Positions 12,598 through 22,930 of a stretch of 64,000 nt of DNA are shown piece by piece. Position 1 is the stretch's first letter, and every line of letters starts with the position of its first letter. The notes beneath the pieces were generated by a model. It was given only the letters and a program-made list of their open reading frames with translations. It was not told the origin of the DNA and did no database searches. The stretch comes from Lepturacanthus savala (taxonomy: Eukaryota > Chordata > Actinopteri > Scombriformes > Trichiuridae), in NCBI GenBank assembly GCA_030544235.1, contig CM060472.1, forward strand, positions 16,551,654 through 16,615,653. Reading direction: 5' to 3'. The translations under genes were made by a program, and so were the position numbers.

Positions 12598-14096
12598 ATC
12601 CTAATTAAGAAGACTTAAGAAGAGTTCAGAAATCAATATTTGGTGCAGTAACCCTTATTTTAATCACAGCTTTCATGCTCTCCACAGTCTTTACCGTTGT
12701 TCTTGGGTGACTTTATTCCACTCCTGGTTCCTCTTTAAGCACAATGAGGTGTAAATGTGTTGGAATTCAACAAACACTACAAAGGAATGGCTGGAATACA
12801 TGTAGAGATGCTGATTTCAGAAAGGAAAATGCAGTGGTATCTTATTTTTTTTTCTAGAGCTGTATAACAACCATAGAAAATAGGTAAAGATTTGTTAATG
12901 CGATCCATTCATTTCTCCTGAACCAGCCCAGAGCGACACTGACATCTTATATTAATGCAAAAACATAGTTTGATGTCGTTCACATGACATTCCCCTTGAG
13001 TTTCACTGTTTCAAACGGCAGCAGCAGCAGGAGGAGGAGGGCTGGGCTTGTCACCGTTTCCTCCAGAGACCAGGTTGCTTTTATGAGACTGTCCTCACTA
13101 CAAAGGTGACACCGTAGCTTAAATGTTAATTTAACACAGAGATCTGCTCCCCAAAAACGGCTCAATGTTAAGCTAATAAAAAACACAGGGTTCCTATTAT
13201 GAAAACACACTAGTGTCATATTTATGCCGAGTCTGCTGCTGAGGCTGAGTGTGACAGACTGGACCTTTACCAGCAGCTCTAGAGGTCATGTGAGTAAAAG
13301 AAACTTTTTTTTCTCTCTCTCTGTCAGGAGTAAAGACTGAAGCCGCTCGTATTAGGCGCCCGTCGTTCTCCTCCACTCGTCTCTCATCCGTTCATCATCA
13401 TCCGTCATCCATCCATCATCACCATCCAGCGTCCTGTTTGCTCAGAACGTTTCTGTCTCGCGAGGCGCTTCTGCTTCAACTTAAATTTTCTGACAGTCAT
13501 CTGTAGTGACAGCGAAGGAAACACCCTGTCTCTCTCTAGTCTCTGTCTTTCTCTCTGTGTTTCTCTCTGTTTCTATCATAAGCGGAAATCTTTGGACAAC
13601 ACCCCCCAAAAAAGCCTTCGTAAATGCAAATAAATAGTAATAAATAAATACACAACACAAACGCTGTTCAAGGTAAAACAATGGATTTCCTAATTGTTGA
13701 AAAATTATGACCCCCCCCCCCTTTATTTCTCAAAGTGGTTTCGTCCAGATGCTGCTTTCCGATGGGCCTAGCGGCTAATTTTGACAGTCAGCTAGTAGCT
13801 AGCTACATGGAAGAACACAGCCAGTAAGTCATTTATCACACAACTTGTTTAAAATTTGTCCAAATCAGCCTCTTTTTTAACAGTCCGCTGGTTAATATCA
13901 GACCTAATGATCGTTAACGAGCTCTAACGATGTAAGTTACCGTAGCGACAGCGGGGGGAGTGAGGAGGGAACAGAAAGAAGAGTAGAAAGAGGAGAGATG
14001 TGGATATTTTTTTTCCTCATTGATTCATGATCTCAATTGCCTTATGTATAAATATAAATCAATATGGAACGTTGCTATAACTACTACCACCCCCCC

Positions 14097-14139
<43 letters not shown>

Positions 14140-14148
14140 GTCTATCTA

Positions 14149-14187
<39 letters not shown>

Positions 14188-15436
14188 GTCTCTTTGTCTC
14201 TCTGTCTCTCCCTCTATGTCTGTGTCTTTCTCTGTCTCTCGCTTTCTCAACCCCGAAATCCATTTTCTGTATTAACATGTGTTCCATTGTTGTCCTTCTG
14301 GGGACCCTGACCCAGATGTGTTATACAGGGACACTCTGGATGAAAGCCTGCATTGAGTTCTGTTGTTGTGCGGCTCATCGCTTGCAGAGCGTTTTGTTAT
14401 CAAACACAAACGTGGACTCAGCATCTTTCTCCAGCTGAGAGGAAACGATTGTCCTTGACATTTAACGTCTTTTTTTTCCATCCTACACAAATAGAAACAA
14501 ACGCTGCAGTAACATGAACTTTTAAACAGTCAGCAGGACCTTAAAAGACGTGTTCACAAATATTTGTTGCTGCCACCGTCGACATGTTCGGTAGGCTTTT
14601 TATGGGCTCATGTAACAGCAAATGGAAATGCTGATCGTTAAATGAATGATTGACAAATCCTGATAACTGTACCAGCTGTTTACCAAAACTCGCTTTCAAG
14701 TTTTTATATCTCAGTGCGAAAAGCTCATCAGTTGTTCAGCTGTTCCCGTCTCGTCTTGCTTGGAGATGATTTGATGAATAATGTGGCAGAAAGCTCTCCA
14801 GATTGTGGATAAGTGCTGGTGCATGGATTGATTGGATGGATTCTTCTTCTTCTTCTGCAGTTAAGGTATAATTATCAGCTAATCAGTTTATTCTTCCTCC
14901 CAGTATATGAATAGCATCCCACACAATAGAAAACTTTATTGTTCTTCTCATTACCCTGGTTTTACTTTCTTCTTTCGCTAACACTGTTTAGTTTCTCCTC
15001 CCATATTAACGCCAGCAGCTGCACAGCGGTCTATAAAACTCATTATGACAGGATCAGGGGGCATACAACCTCCCAGTCACATGTGTAAATAGTCCTATTT
15101 TATTCGTAAGAGCTCTGGCGGCTGAATGAACTGTGAACATATGGAGGCATGTCGAGGTAATTTAATGCAAATGTGACTTTAAATGAGTAATTACACACAA
15201 TCATCATCAGAATCAAATTCCATTAATTCTCCTGGTGGTGACGGTGATGAGGACTTAGCATACGTACACTAGAGTGTGTGTGTGTGCTCTAACAGTGGAC
15301 CTTTACATTGTTACATATTCAGTAACAAAGGACCAAAATGCAAACGGGATATTTTGTAGGTCCCCTGTTGAACATGCTTTAGATCATGCTAAGGTGTGTG
15401 AAGGAAAGATTTACCAAACTGTCACGGAATTTGATG
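12598..15436. other. non-coding flank
   Basis: Apart from the TATC microsatellite nothing is recognised. 12640-12860 may be another old DNA-transposon end (ending TTTTTTCTAGAGCTGTAT). Short open frames lack features. Confidence 0.4.
14097..14190 (+). repeat. (TATC/TGTC)n tetranucleotide microsatellite
   Basis: TCTA units changing to TGTC and back, followed by a T/C-rich shoulder to about 14245. Open frames ([12 protein letters not shown]) are by-products. Confidence 0.95.
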
Positions 15437-15457
15437 AAGCCTAGTTTATACTTCTGT

Positions 15458-15520
15458 ATACGTAGCTACGTAGGGGTCTGCGTCGTAGCTACGTAGGGGT
15501 CTGCGTCGTAGCTACGTAGG
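15458..15520 (+). repeat. 23-bp tandem repeat with palindromic CGTAGCTACG core
   Basis: Two and a half near-identical copies of a 23-bp unit (CGTAGCTACGTAGGGGTCTG plus CGT) close to the left end of the Harbinger-like element. Each copy contains the perfect palindrome CGTAGCTACG. Subterminal repeats of this sort are common in DNA transposons. Confidence 0.8.
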
Positions 15521-15639
15521 CTGACCCTTCCCTTCTGTGATTGGTCAGCTCAGCCACGGCGGTCGTACAGGTCGCCTCCACAAACAGCTTCTCTGTTGCT
15601 TGAGCTTCAACATTTGCAATAAAAGCACTTGCTCTTTAA

Positions 15640-16072
15640 CCCTCTGGAGTCGAGGGTTAAATTGGTCGTTTTTGACTACTTTTGATTTTACCCTATTTCA
15701 CATTAAAAGCTGCTTTACTTGGCATAACACAGTGGATCTAAAATCAGCCAAAAAACCACAAAATCCAAGTAGAAAACGGTATTTTTTACTGTGAAAACCA
15801 CAAATATGTATAACAGGGTTGTCAAGGGGAGTTGCCATGGCGTTGTCATGGCATATTTTGAAAATATGCGCGAAAGTATGGTGTAAATAATTTATCACAG
15901 CTCTGGTTTTACTCGGCCTATCAACACAATTTATGGACCGATGTAAAGTTTGAGGTCATAACTTTCATCAAGAGTTGAAACGGAGACTCTGCGAGGCTGC
16001 GTCTTCCGGCTACGACGGCCCAAACCTGTCACGTGATTCTGACGCGGCGCCGCGTCGAGGGACTCCACGGGG
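15640..16072. mobile_element. piggyBac-like MITE flanked by TTAA, nested
   Basis: TTAA at 15636-15639 and 16073-16076 brackets 433 bp. The left end CCCTCTGGAGTC and the right end (reverse complement CCCCGTGGAGTC) match at 10 of 12 positions. TTAA targets and CCC-starting ends are hallmarks of piggyBac. No transposase ORF. It lies inside the Harbinger-like element. Confidence 0.65.
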
Positions 16073-16800
16073 TTAATATCGATGAGCTACAAACATACAC
16101 GCTCCATCCTGGTTGTCTAAAGTGGGGATTCCCAAAATGTGGAGCAGCCACTCGGGGTTGCACAAGTAAAAAATGTGATGGCAGACTGGAGTGTTTTTTA
16201 TAAAGTGTGATTTTCCGACACAATAAAGACGTCTAAATAAAGTCACTGGAGTCGCGCTCCCATTTCCGCAGATTTGCGGAGATGTGGTTGAAGCAGAGAC
16301 TCCACGCTGGTGAAATGTTGAGTTGTTTATATAAAGTAGACCTAATATATCATAAAAAAAACATTCGCCTCAACAGTGAGAACAGTACGCTCAGAGAGAA
16401 AGTGAACACCAATGGATCAAAACCATCTCTTCCTCTGTATATATAAATACATTTGGTCTGTTCACACTTATAGAACCAGACCAGGATAGAACCAGACCAG
16501 GATTCACGTCTATGGCGTAGCTACACAAGTAGGAGTATAACCTAGCCTTAATCTTAAACTAACTGTAGCCTTAAATGCAGAGTATGTGGGATTTCCCTAA
16601 AACCAATAGCCTACATGAAGTCAAACACAGCAGTAATCCTCTCTATCATCACTTCTGACCCATAGAAGTGTTGGAGGTGTCTTTCTGCTGCCCTCTACCT
16701 GTATTTTCATACTTTTGTCATTAGTTGGTCCATCCAGGACAGTGATAGGGCTTCAACCTTTGTGCAGTATGTGTAGCTCCCAGCTAATACCATTCCAGGG

Positions 16801-16850
16801 TGTCCCTGGTTGTCCCAGGGTGTCCCTGGGTGTCCCTGGGTGTCCCTGGT
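16801..16850 (+). repeat. 10-bp tandem repeat TGTCCCTGGG x5
   Basis: Five consecutive 10-bp units with two single-base variants (TGTCCCTGGT, TGTCCCAGGG). Short and young-looking. Confidence 0.9.
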
Positions 16851-17044
16851 GTAGGGGAAAAACAAAAAAGCAACACAGGGAGCAGGACCAGTGAGGCACC
16901 GACACAGCGGAGCCTCCGTGCAGTTGAGGGTTCTGATGAGCTGCGGATGTTTTATCACCACTTTGTCGGAATTAAAAAAACATCACCATGAAGGCACATT
17001 TGACACCCGCAATAATACCGCCCCACACGACCCCATAATCATCA

Positions 17045-17650
17045 ACAACCGGCAGTAGAGATTGTGGAGAGTTTTCAAATACCTTGGCATCACTTTTGGA
17101 CAACGGATTGAACTATAATGAACACATTACAGTCATCCATAAACACTCTGAGCAGGAGGCTGCATGCCAACCGCCACATTCATGTCCCTTTTAGACAAAC
17201 CCCAGCTCCTGCTCCTCCCGTCCCACCGTATCAGTGAATCCATCCTTCTGGTCTGTGCCCCCTGCTACTTCACCACGCCGTCCGTCAACTACACAGCCTG
17301 TCCGTTCTGAAAGAGGGATCCCTGCCCTGCTGCTTTTTCCTGAGGTTTCTTCTGTTTCTCTCCCGGTTAAAGCGGGTTTTTAGGGAGTTTCCTTGCAGGG
17401 TATAAGGGTCTAAGGCAGGAGTGGGCAACCCTGATCCTGAAGAGCTTCTGTGGGTGTAGCTTTTTGTTCCAACCAAGCAGGAACACACCACTGCACCCAC
17501 AGTGGATCTCCAGGACCGGGGTTGCCCACCCCTGGTGTAAGGATAGCAATTGTTGTTTTGCTGCTGTACAAACTGAAATGCCCCTTGGAGTGAATTGTCT
17601 TTTGTGATTTTCAGCTATACAAGTAGAATTGGCTCAACTTGACTTATAAA
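17045..17650 (+). mobile_element. LINE 3' end relic (reverse transcriptase fragment plus L2-like tail)
   Basis: 17070-17105 reads VFKYLGITFG, a motif common near the end of non-LTR reverse transcriptases. After 17290 comes the fish LINE tail (GAAAGAGGGATCC, CTGAGGTTTCTTC, GTTAAAGCGGG, and a final GCTATACAAGTAGAATTG). The same tail follows the intron-1 L2 at about 32910-33100. The tail is interrupted by an hAT-like MITE at 17416-17534. Confidence 0.6.
17416..17534. mobile_element. hAT-like MITE with 8-bp target duplication
   Basis: The left end CAGGAGTGGGCAACCCTGAT and the right end GGGGTTGCCCACCCCTG are inverted repeats starting CAGG..., as in hAT elements. The flanks are GTCTAAGG (17408-17415) and GTGTAAGG (17535-17542), an 8-bp duplication with one mismatch. 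Without the element the flanks join as LINE tail. It is 119 bp and non-coding. Confidence 0.8.
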
Positions 17651-17926
17651 ACTCTTAAAAAATCACTCGCACATGCTCTAAAATAATTGTCCGCCCCACT
17701 CCTAATCTACCAGACCTTGTTGACACTGCAATCACTTAGAAAGCAACAGACCATAGACCACTTCAAACCTCTCCCCTTGGATGTAGGATACAAAACTAAC
17801 TGCCATCAAGGCCTTAAACAGCAGAATAAGATCGATATTTGATTGTTGGTAGGGTTGCTGAATATTATTTGTATTGATTGAATACTTTTTTCCAAGGGGA
17901 ACAAGACATTTTTAATCTAAATTGGA

Positions 17927-18185
17927 GCTGCAAGAATTGGTTGATTAATCAATTAGTACTATTTGTAAGAAGAAAACGTCCTAAATTTCTGGTTCAAGCT
18001 TCTCAAATCTGATGAATTCCGTTTCTTTAGTCTTCTAATTGATGATCTTTGAGTTGTGGACTGTCTGTTGGGACAAAAAGACATTTTAGGTTGCATCTTC
18101 ATCTTGGTAAAACAGAGATCAACATTTTATGAACCAAACATCTAATCAATAATCATTTTAATAATAGACAGATGAGTCAACCGTT
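17927..18185 (+). repeat. dispersed repeat related to the 'GCTGCAACGATTAATCGATTA' fish element
   Basis: GGAGCTGCAAGAATTGGTTG followed by AAGAAGAAAACGTCC, CTGGTTCAAGCTTCTCAAA, TTTCTTTAGTCTTCTA and a closing AATCATTTTAATAATAG. The 22100-22450 sequence is the reverse complement of the same unit, and a terminal piece is at 53855-53890. From memory this is a widespread fish DNA-transposon-like repeat. Confidence 0.65.
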
Positions 18186-19593
18186 AAAATAGCAAAATAG
18201 TTTCACTTTCACTCTCTCTGCGAAGGCGGCATTCTGGACCTTTAAACTAGTTTACAAAACCTTATTTGGTATGAAACTAATTCATAATAATACATTATAT
18301 TTAATACTTTTTGAATGAGTGAGAAGGTTGTTGTGCATTTAAAGGTTTTAAAACATCTCCTTCAAATAAGGACCGGAGAAAATGGTGCTTGTTCCCTGGA
18401 AATATGAGTTCTCTGAATGCTTCTAGTTCATCCAAAGAACTTTGCTTGACTTTATACGAAGTGACACTTTGACCCTGTTACTTAATAAAAACAAAATAAC
18501 TGAAGATGGAAGTTGACAAGATGAAAACAGACTGGATGTTTCTTCTGATAGAAAGCAGAGTTTGCAGGATTCCATTAAAAAGTGATAACAACAAATCCAT
18601 TTCCTCCACGCCGTCGCTCTGCTGTTTCCTGGATACCGCAGGGTGTTATTTTTTAAAAAGTGCACCGACATGATGCGCAGGAATCAAACCTTCCTCCTCC
18701 TCCTCCTCGTCCTCCTCCTTCTGGCTCCCTGCTGTTTTTCAGAAGCAGAAATGTGTCGTGTGTCAGCGGCTAAATGAGGGGATTAGCATGTCATTATAGT
18801 GGTTTTGAGTCAGCAAACACTCTGCGCTTTATGATGCCGGCACTGCAAAACAAAATCTTCTTATCCCCTGAAGGGAGAGAAAGCTAATATCCTATATTTA
18901 GGTGAGCATTAAGGGCCATTACCCAACAGACAAAGTACTTTATCCTGATCGCTCCTCTGTCGTTGGGGGGGGGAGGGCTTTTTATTTCCCCCCTTTATTG
19001 CATCTGAAAAGAGGCGGTGGAGCTATCATCCTTCACATCAGAAGAGCTCACAGCCGGCTCTGATATTACCACTTTTCTCCCAAATGAGGAGAACCAACAG
19101 TGCGGCAGGGAAACTCACATTTTACAATACAACCTTTGACGTGGCGCTGTGACGGGAGGCTGCAGGAGGAGAGTGGGAAAGTTTGGGTTTTTTGAGGAGT
19201 AAAAGGTGCGTTTTTACAACCTTTCGTGTTGTGAGAATGCGTTCAGCGACGCAGCTTCAGCTCGGTTTTGGAAAACGCTCCTTTTTTTTGTCCTGCTGTG
19301 CTAAATCTCTATAGCTGCTCTTCTTCCTCTGCTTCTCCTGGGATTTTCTGTCGACTCAGAGCACCATCGGACTCGGACATCCAGCGCTGCTGCAGGAAGC
19401 CGTGTGATGTTTGTGTAGATTTCTTTAAAAATGTAGAGTCAGATGTTCAAATTGATGTGTTAGTGTAAAGGATAAATTGTATTATTATTTCAGTTTGACT
19501 ATTCAGAAATACGTAGTATTACAAAATATAATGTAGGAGCAGGACTCAGGACTGACACGATTGAAAAGACGCAGCAAAAGTGTGTTTGTGTAT
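18186..19593. other. non-coding flank
   Basis: Includes a CCTCCTCCTCCTCGTCC stretch near 18692-18720 and a GGGGGGGG run near 18965. No gene or repeat family recognised. Confidence 0.45.
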
Positions 19594-20757
19594 GGGCTGT
19601 CCTCCAAATGTACAAAACATTATAAATTGTCCTCTAGGGTGTCCTTCCAGTGTACAGAATGTGAGAAATTGTCCCCTAGGCAGTCCTTCCAATGTACAAA
19701 ACATGATAAATTGTCCTCTAGAATGTCCTTCCTGTGTACAGAATGTGATAAATTGTCCCTTAGGGTGTCCTTCCAGTGTAGCAAAGACTATAAATTGTCC
19801 TCTAGAATGTCCTTCCAATGTACAAAACATGATAAATTGTCCTCTAGAATGTCCTTCCAATGTAGCAAAGACTATAAATTGTCCTCTAGAATGTCTTTCC
19901 AGTGTACAGAACATGATAAATTGTCCTCTAGAATGTCCTTCCAGTGTACAAAACATGATAAATTGTCCTCTAGAATGTCCTTCCAGTGTAGCAAAGACTA
20001 TAAATTGTCCTCTAGAATGTCCTTCCAGTGTACAAAACATGATAAATTGTCCTCTAGAATGTCCTTCCGGTGTATAAAACATGATAAATTGTCCTCTAGA
20101 ATGTCCTTCCAGTGTATAAAACATGATAAATTGTCCTCTAGAATGTCCTTCCAGTGTACAAAACATGATAAATTGTCCTCTAGAATGTCCTTCCAGTGTA
20201 CAGAATGTGATAAATTGTCCTCTAGAATGTCCTTCCAATGTACAAAACATGATAAATTGCCCTCTAGAATGTCCTTCCAGTGTACAAAACATGATAAATT
20301 GCCCTCTAGAATGTCGTTCCAGTGGACAGAATGTGATAAATTGTCCTCTAGAATGTCCTTCCTGTGTAGAGAACATGATAAATTGCCCTCTAGAATGTCC
20401 TTCTAATGTACAAAACATGATAAATTGTCCTCTAGGATGTCCTTCCAGTGTACAAAACATGATAAATTGTCCTCTAGAATGTCCTTCCAGTGTACAAAAC
20501 ATGATAAATTGTCCTCTAGAATGTCCTTCCAGTGTACAAAACATGATAAATTGTCCTCTAGAATGTCCTTCCAGTGTACAAAACATGATAAATTGTCCTC
20601 TAGAATGTCCTTCCAGTGTACAGAATATGATAAATTGTCCTCTAGAATGTCCTTCCAATGTACAAAACATGATAAATTGCCCTCTAGAATGTCCTTCCAG
20701 TGTACAAAACATGATAAATTGTCCTCTAGAATGTCCTTCCAGTGTAGAGAACATGAT
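19594..20757 (+). repeat. 42-bp minisatellite, 27-28 copies
   Basis: The unit is 42 bp (GATAAATTGTCCTCTAGAAT, GTCCTTCCAGTGTACAAAAC, AT), nearly all copies with the palindrome TCTAGA. Variants TGTAGCAAAGACTATAA and TGTACAGAATGTGATAA recur in the first half; the last third is nearly uniform. Because 42 is a multiple of three, frames stay open on both strands, giving a 402-codon minus-strand ORF of 14-residue repeats. No signal or domain suggests a real protein. Confidence 0.95.
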
Positions 20758-21289
20758 TCCTTCTCACTCTACGTAATGGCTTCTGTGTGCTGGTGCCTCA
20801 CTGCTTAGAGCTGATGCCCTTTTTATTTTTTTATAACCTTTCTCCTTAAACAGGGGAACTGCTGTCTAGCAGTCTGATTTACTTAATGGAACAAACACTA
20901 AACATGTAAACAAGTCTCCATATGTGAATGTATAGACAAGGCCGCCAGGGTCTGCAGGGATATAAGAACTACGTTAAGAACCATGAACATTCTGAGCCTT
21001 ATTTCCTCCGATCGATGCGCTGATTGTAATTGTTCCGTAATCAGCCGGTGAGGGATCAATACATTTAGTGAGTTAGTCAGTCACTCTGACTTTGTGTCTC
21101 AACACTTCCTGTTTCCACAAAGACAGACATGGATTTAGCTGTAGGAACTATTAGCAGACAAAGAGCCTGAACTTTAAAACAAAACAAAGGAAAATGGGAA
21201 CCAACTAATTCATAAAAGATAATAAAACAAAGGTATAAGAAGCAGTTTAAAAGTAAGTATGTTTTCAAATGGCTTCAAAAAAAGAGGAT

Positions 21290-22080
21290 CTAAGAGGCCA
21301 TGGAGGTTTATAAAACAACAAAGAATTCATAATGTAGGCCAGTAGCAAACCATGAAAAACCTTTCAGACAAATAAAGCACTTCAAAATGAGTCCTGACAG
21401 ACACTGGGAGTCAGATCAGGTTAGATCAAACTGGGCTGATAGGCTTTTGCTTTTTGAAGACGTTCATGTTTAATCTACTTGAAAAATCGGGACTAGTCTA
21501 GATAGAAGCATCCCAGCCTCCTGATTTCTGATTGGACCTGTGGAGTTTGGCAAGAACTAACTCTTGTTTTGTTCCTAGACCAACTCCAAGTCTTGGTCAC
21601 CGCCCACTGGTTTACTGTAGCTAACACAGCTGTTAAATGACAAGGGGTTTGGTTTCATAAATATACAGCACAGTGTCATCAGCATCACATGGAATTTCAG
21701 CATTTGTTCTGTGATTACATTACCTGAAAGTAGCATGTACATCTAGAAGAACACTGAGACCTGGTCAGTCTTCTGTCTGACAAGCAAATGAGCAACACAA
21801 CCCAATATGTATGTGGCTATATTTCCAAAACTAGCTTGATCCCTAGCTGAATCATCAGGCCAGAGGAGCCACTAGTAACCAGTGTGTTCCATCCCAAAAC
21901 TGAATGTGTATTTTACTCTTCCCTTCTCCGTTTCTGTAGGTTGAGAGACAGTGAGTTGTTCAGGGATAATGGATAAAGTTTAGGGATCGTTGACCTTTCT
22001 GTTCACAAGGAATCAACCAATGGCAGCAACACAGTGAGAGCTTTAAGTCTAACCACAGAAACCTGATCTAGTTATAAATG
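21290..22080 (-). repeat. possible diverged LINE relic, antisense
   Basis: GACAGACACTGGGAGTCAGA and ACAGCACAGTGTCATCAGCA resemble antisense segments of LINE-derived repeats often seen in fish, from memory. No frame survives. Weak. Confidence 0.25.
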
Positions 22081-22099
22081 TATTAGGCTCACATTTCTG

Positions 22100-22450
22100 T
22101 TTTCAGATTACCAGTAAATCAATTGATTTTTAGCTTTGTTCAATTGTTTTGACACAAATTGTATTTTTTCATCTTCCCTTTTTCCATCTAAGTTCCATCT
22201 AAAATGAATCAATTAGTTTGGTTCATAAAATGGATGCAACCTAAAACGTCTTTTTTTTGTCCAGACCAACATTCCACAACCCGAAGATCATCAGTTTACT
22301 ATTATAGAAGACTAAAGAAACCAGAAAACGATCAGGCTTGAGAAGCTAGAACCAGAGAATTGGGACGTTTTCTTCTTAAAAATGACTCGTATCGATTATA
22401 AAAAATAGTTAATAATCGGCAACTAGCTAACTAACCGCTGCAGCTCTAGT
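22100..22450 (-). repeat. second copy of the same dispersed repeat, inverted
   Basis: On the reverse strand it aligns with 17927-18185: GGACGTTTTCTTCTT, GAAGCTAGAACCAGAGA, AGACTAAAGAAACC, GAAGATCATCAG. It ends CTGCAGCTCTAG near 22448, about 60 bp before the CTG tract. Confidence 0.65.
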
Positions 22451-22508
22451 TCCAGTGTCTTCATACCACAGAAACCTCTCTGTCCTGTTGTGTTTCTGCA
22501 TTACTCTC

Positions 22509-22509
<1 letters not shown>

Positions 22510-22590
<81 letters not shown>
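22510..22590 (+). repeat. perfect (CTG)27 trinucleotide tract
   Basis: 81 bp of uninterrupted CTG (CAG on the other strand), 3.7 kb before grik5 exon 1. It could lie in an upstream untranslated exon or intron; no transcript evidence is available. Poly-Ala and similar frames are by-products. Confidence 0.97.
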
Positions 22591-22593
<3 letters not shown>

Positions 22594-22639
22594 CAGCCTC
22601 CTCGTCCTCCACAAATATTCATCTGGTATTCGTCCTCAG

Positions 22640-22930
22640 GAGAAATATGTGCCGGCGCTCTGACCCTTCCATCGCCGTCGTCTCAGCTTGTAAAGCTGAT
22701 GGAGCGGGACTCTAAAGCCTGCCGCTGCTCTCTGCCGCGCGTCGCTGTGAGTGACTGTCAGCTAAATGCCTCCCGTGTAAAACGAGATGGGACTGAGAGC
22801 AGTTAATAGAGTTGCGGCTGTGATTAGCCCGGGAGCCGCTGCGGTGAACTGCGGTGAACCGAGGTGGCGGCCGGTATCAGCCGGGTCCCGCCGGCTCCGT
22901 TTCGCTCGCTAACGCGACGGCGCTTCCTGC
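22640..22930. promoter_or_regulatory. CpG-rich segment upstream of grik5, possible promoter or first exon
   Basis: Locally GC- and CpG-rich (GCCGCGCGTCGC, GCCGGTATCAGCCGGGTCCC, GCTAACGCGACGGCGCTTCC) within an AT-leaning flank. If exon 1 is preceded by an untranslated exon, this is a reasonable place for it. There is no TATA box or clear donor that I can defend. Confidence 0.3.

Larger units (their letters stand above)
15437..16549. mobile_element. Harbinger-like non-autonomous DNA transposon
   Basis: The left end AAGCCTAGTTTATACTTCT and the right end GTAGGAGTATAACCTAGCCTT are imperfect terminal inverted repeats, followed inward on both sides by CGTAGCTACG-like sequence. Length is about 1.1 kb with no intact transposase. 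The ends resemble fish PIF/Harbinger elements from memory; the superfamily is uncertain because the target duplication is unclear. A second element sits inside at 15640-16072. Confidence 0.55.

Noticed and set aside
19546..20754. 402-codon minus-strand ORF and long forward ORFs
   Set aside because: They consist wholly of the 42-bp tandem unit, whose length is a multiple of three, so open frames are expected; no signal, domain or start evidence.
22427..22715. poly-Ala, poly-Ser and poly-Leu proteins over the CTG tract
   Set aside because: Frames arise only from the trinucleotide repeat; no flanking coding signal.
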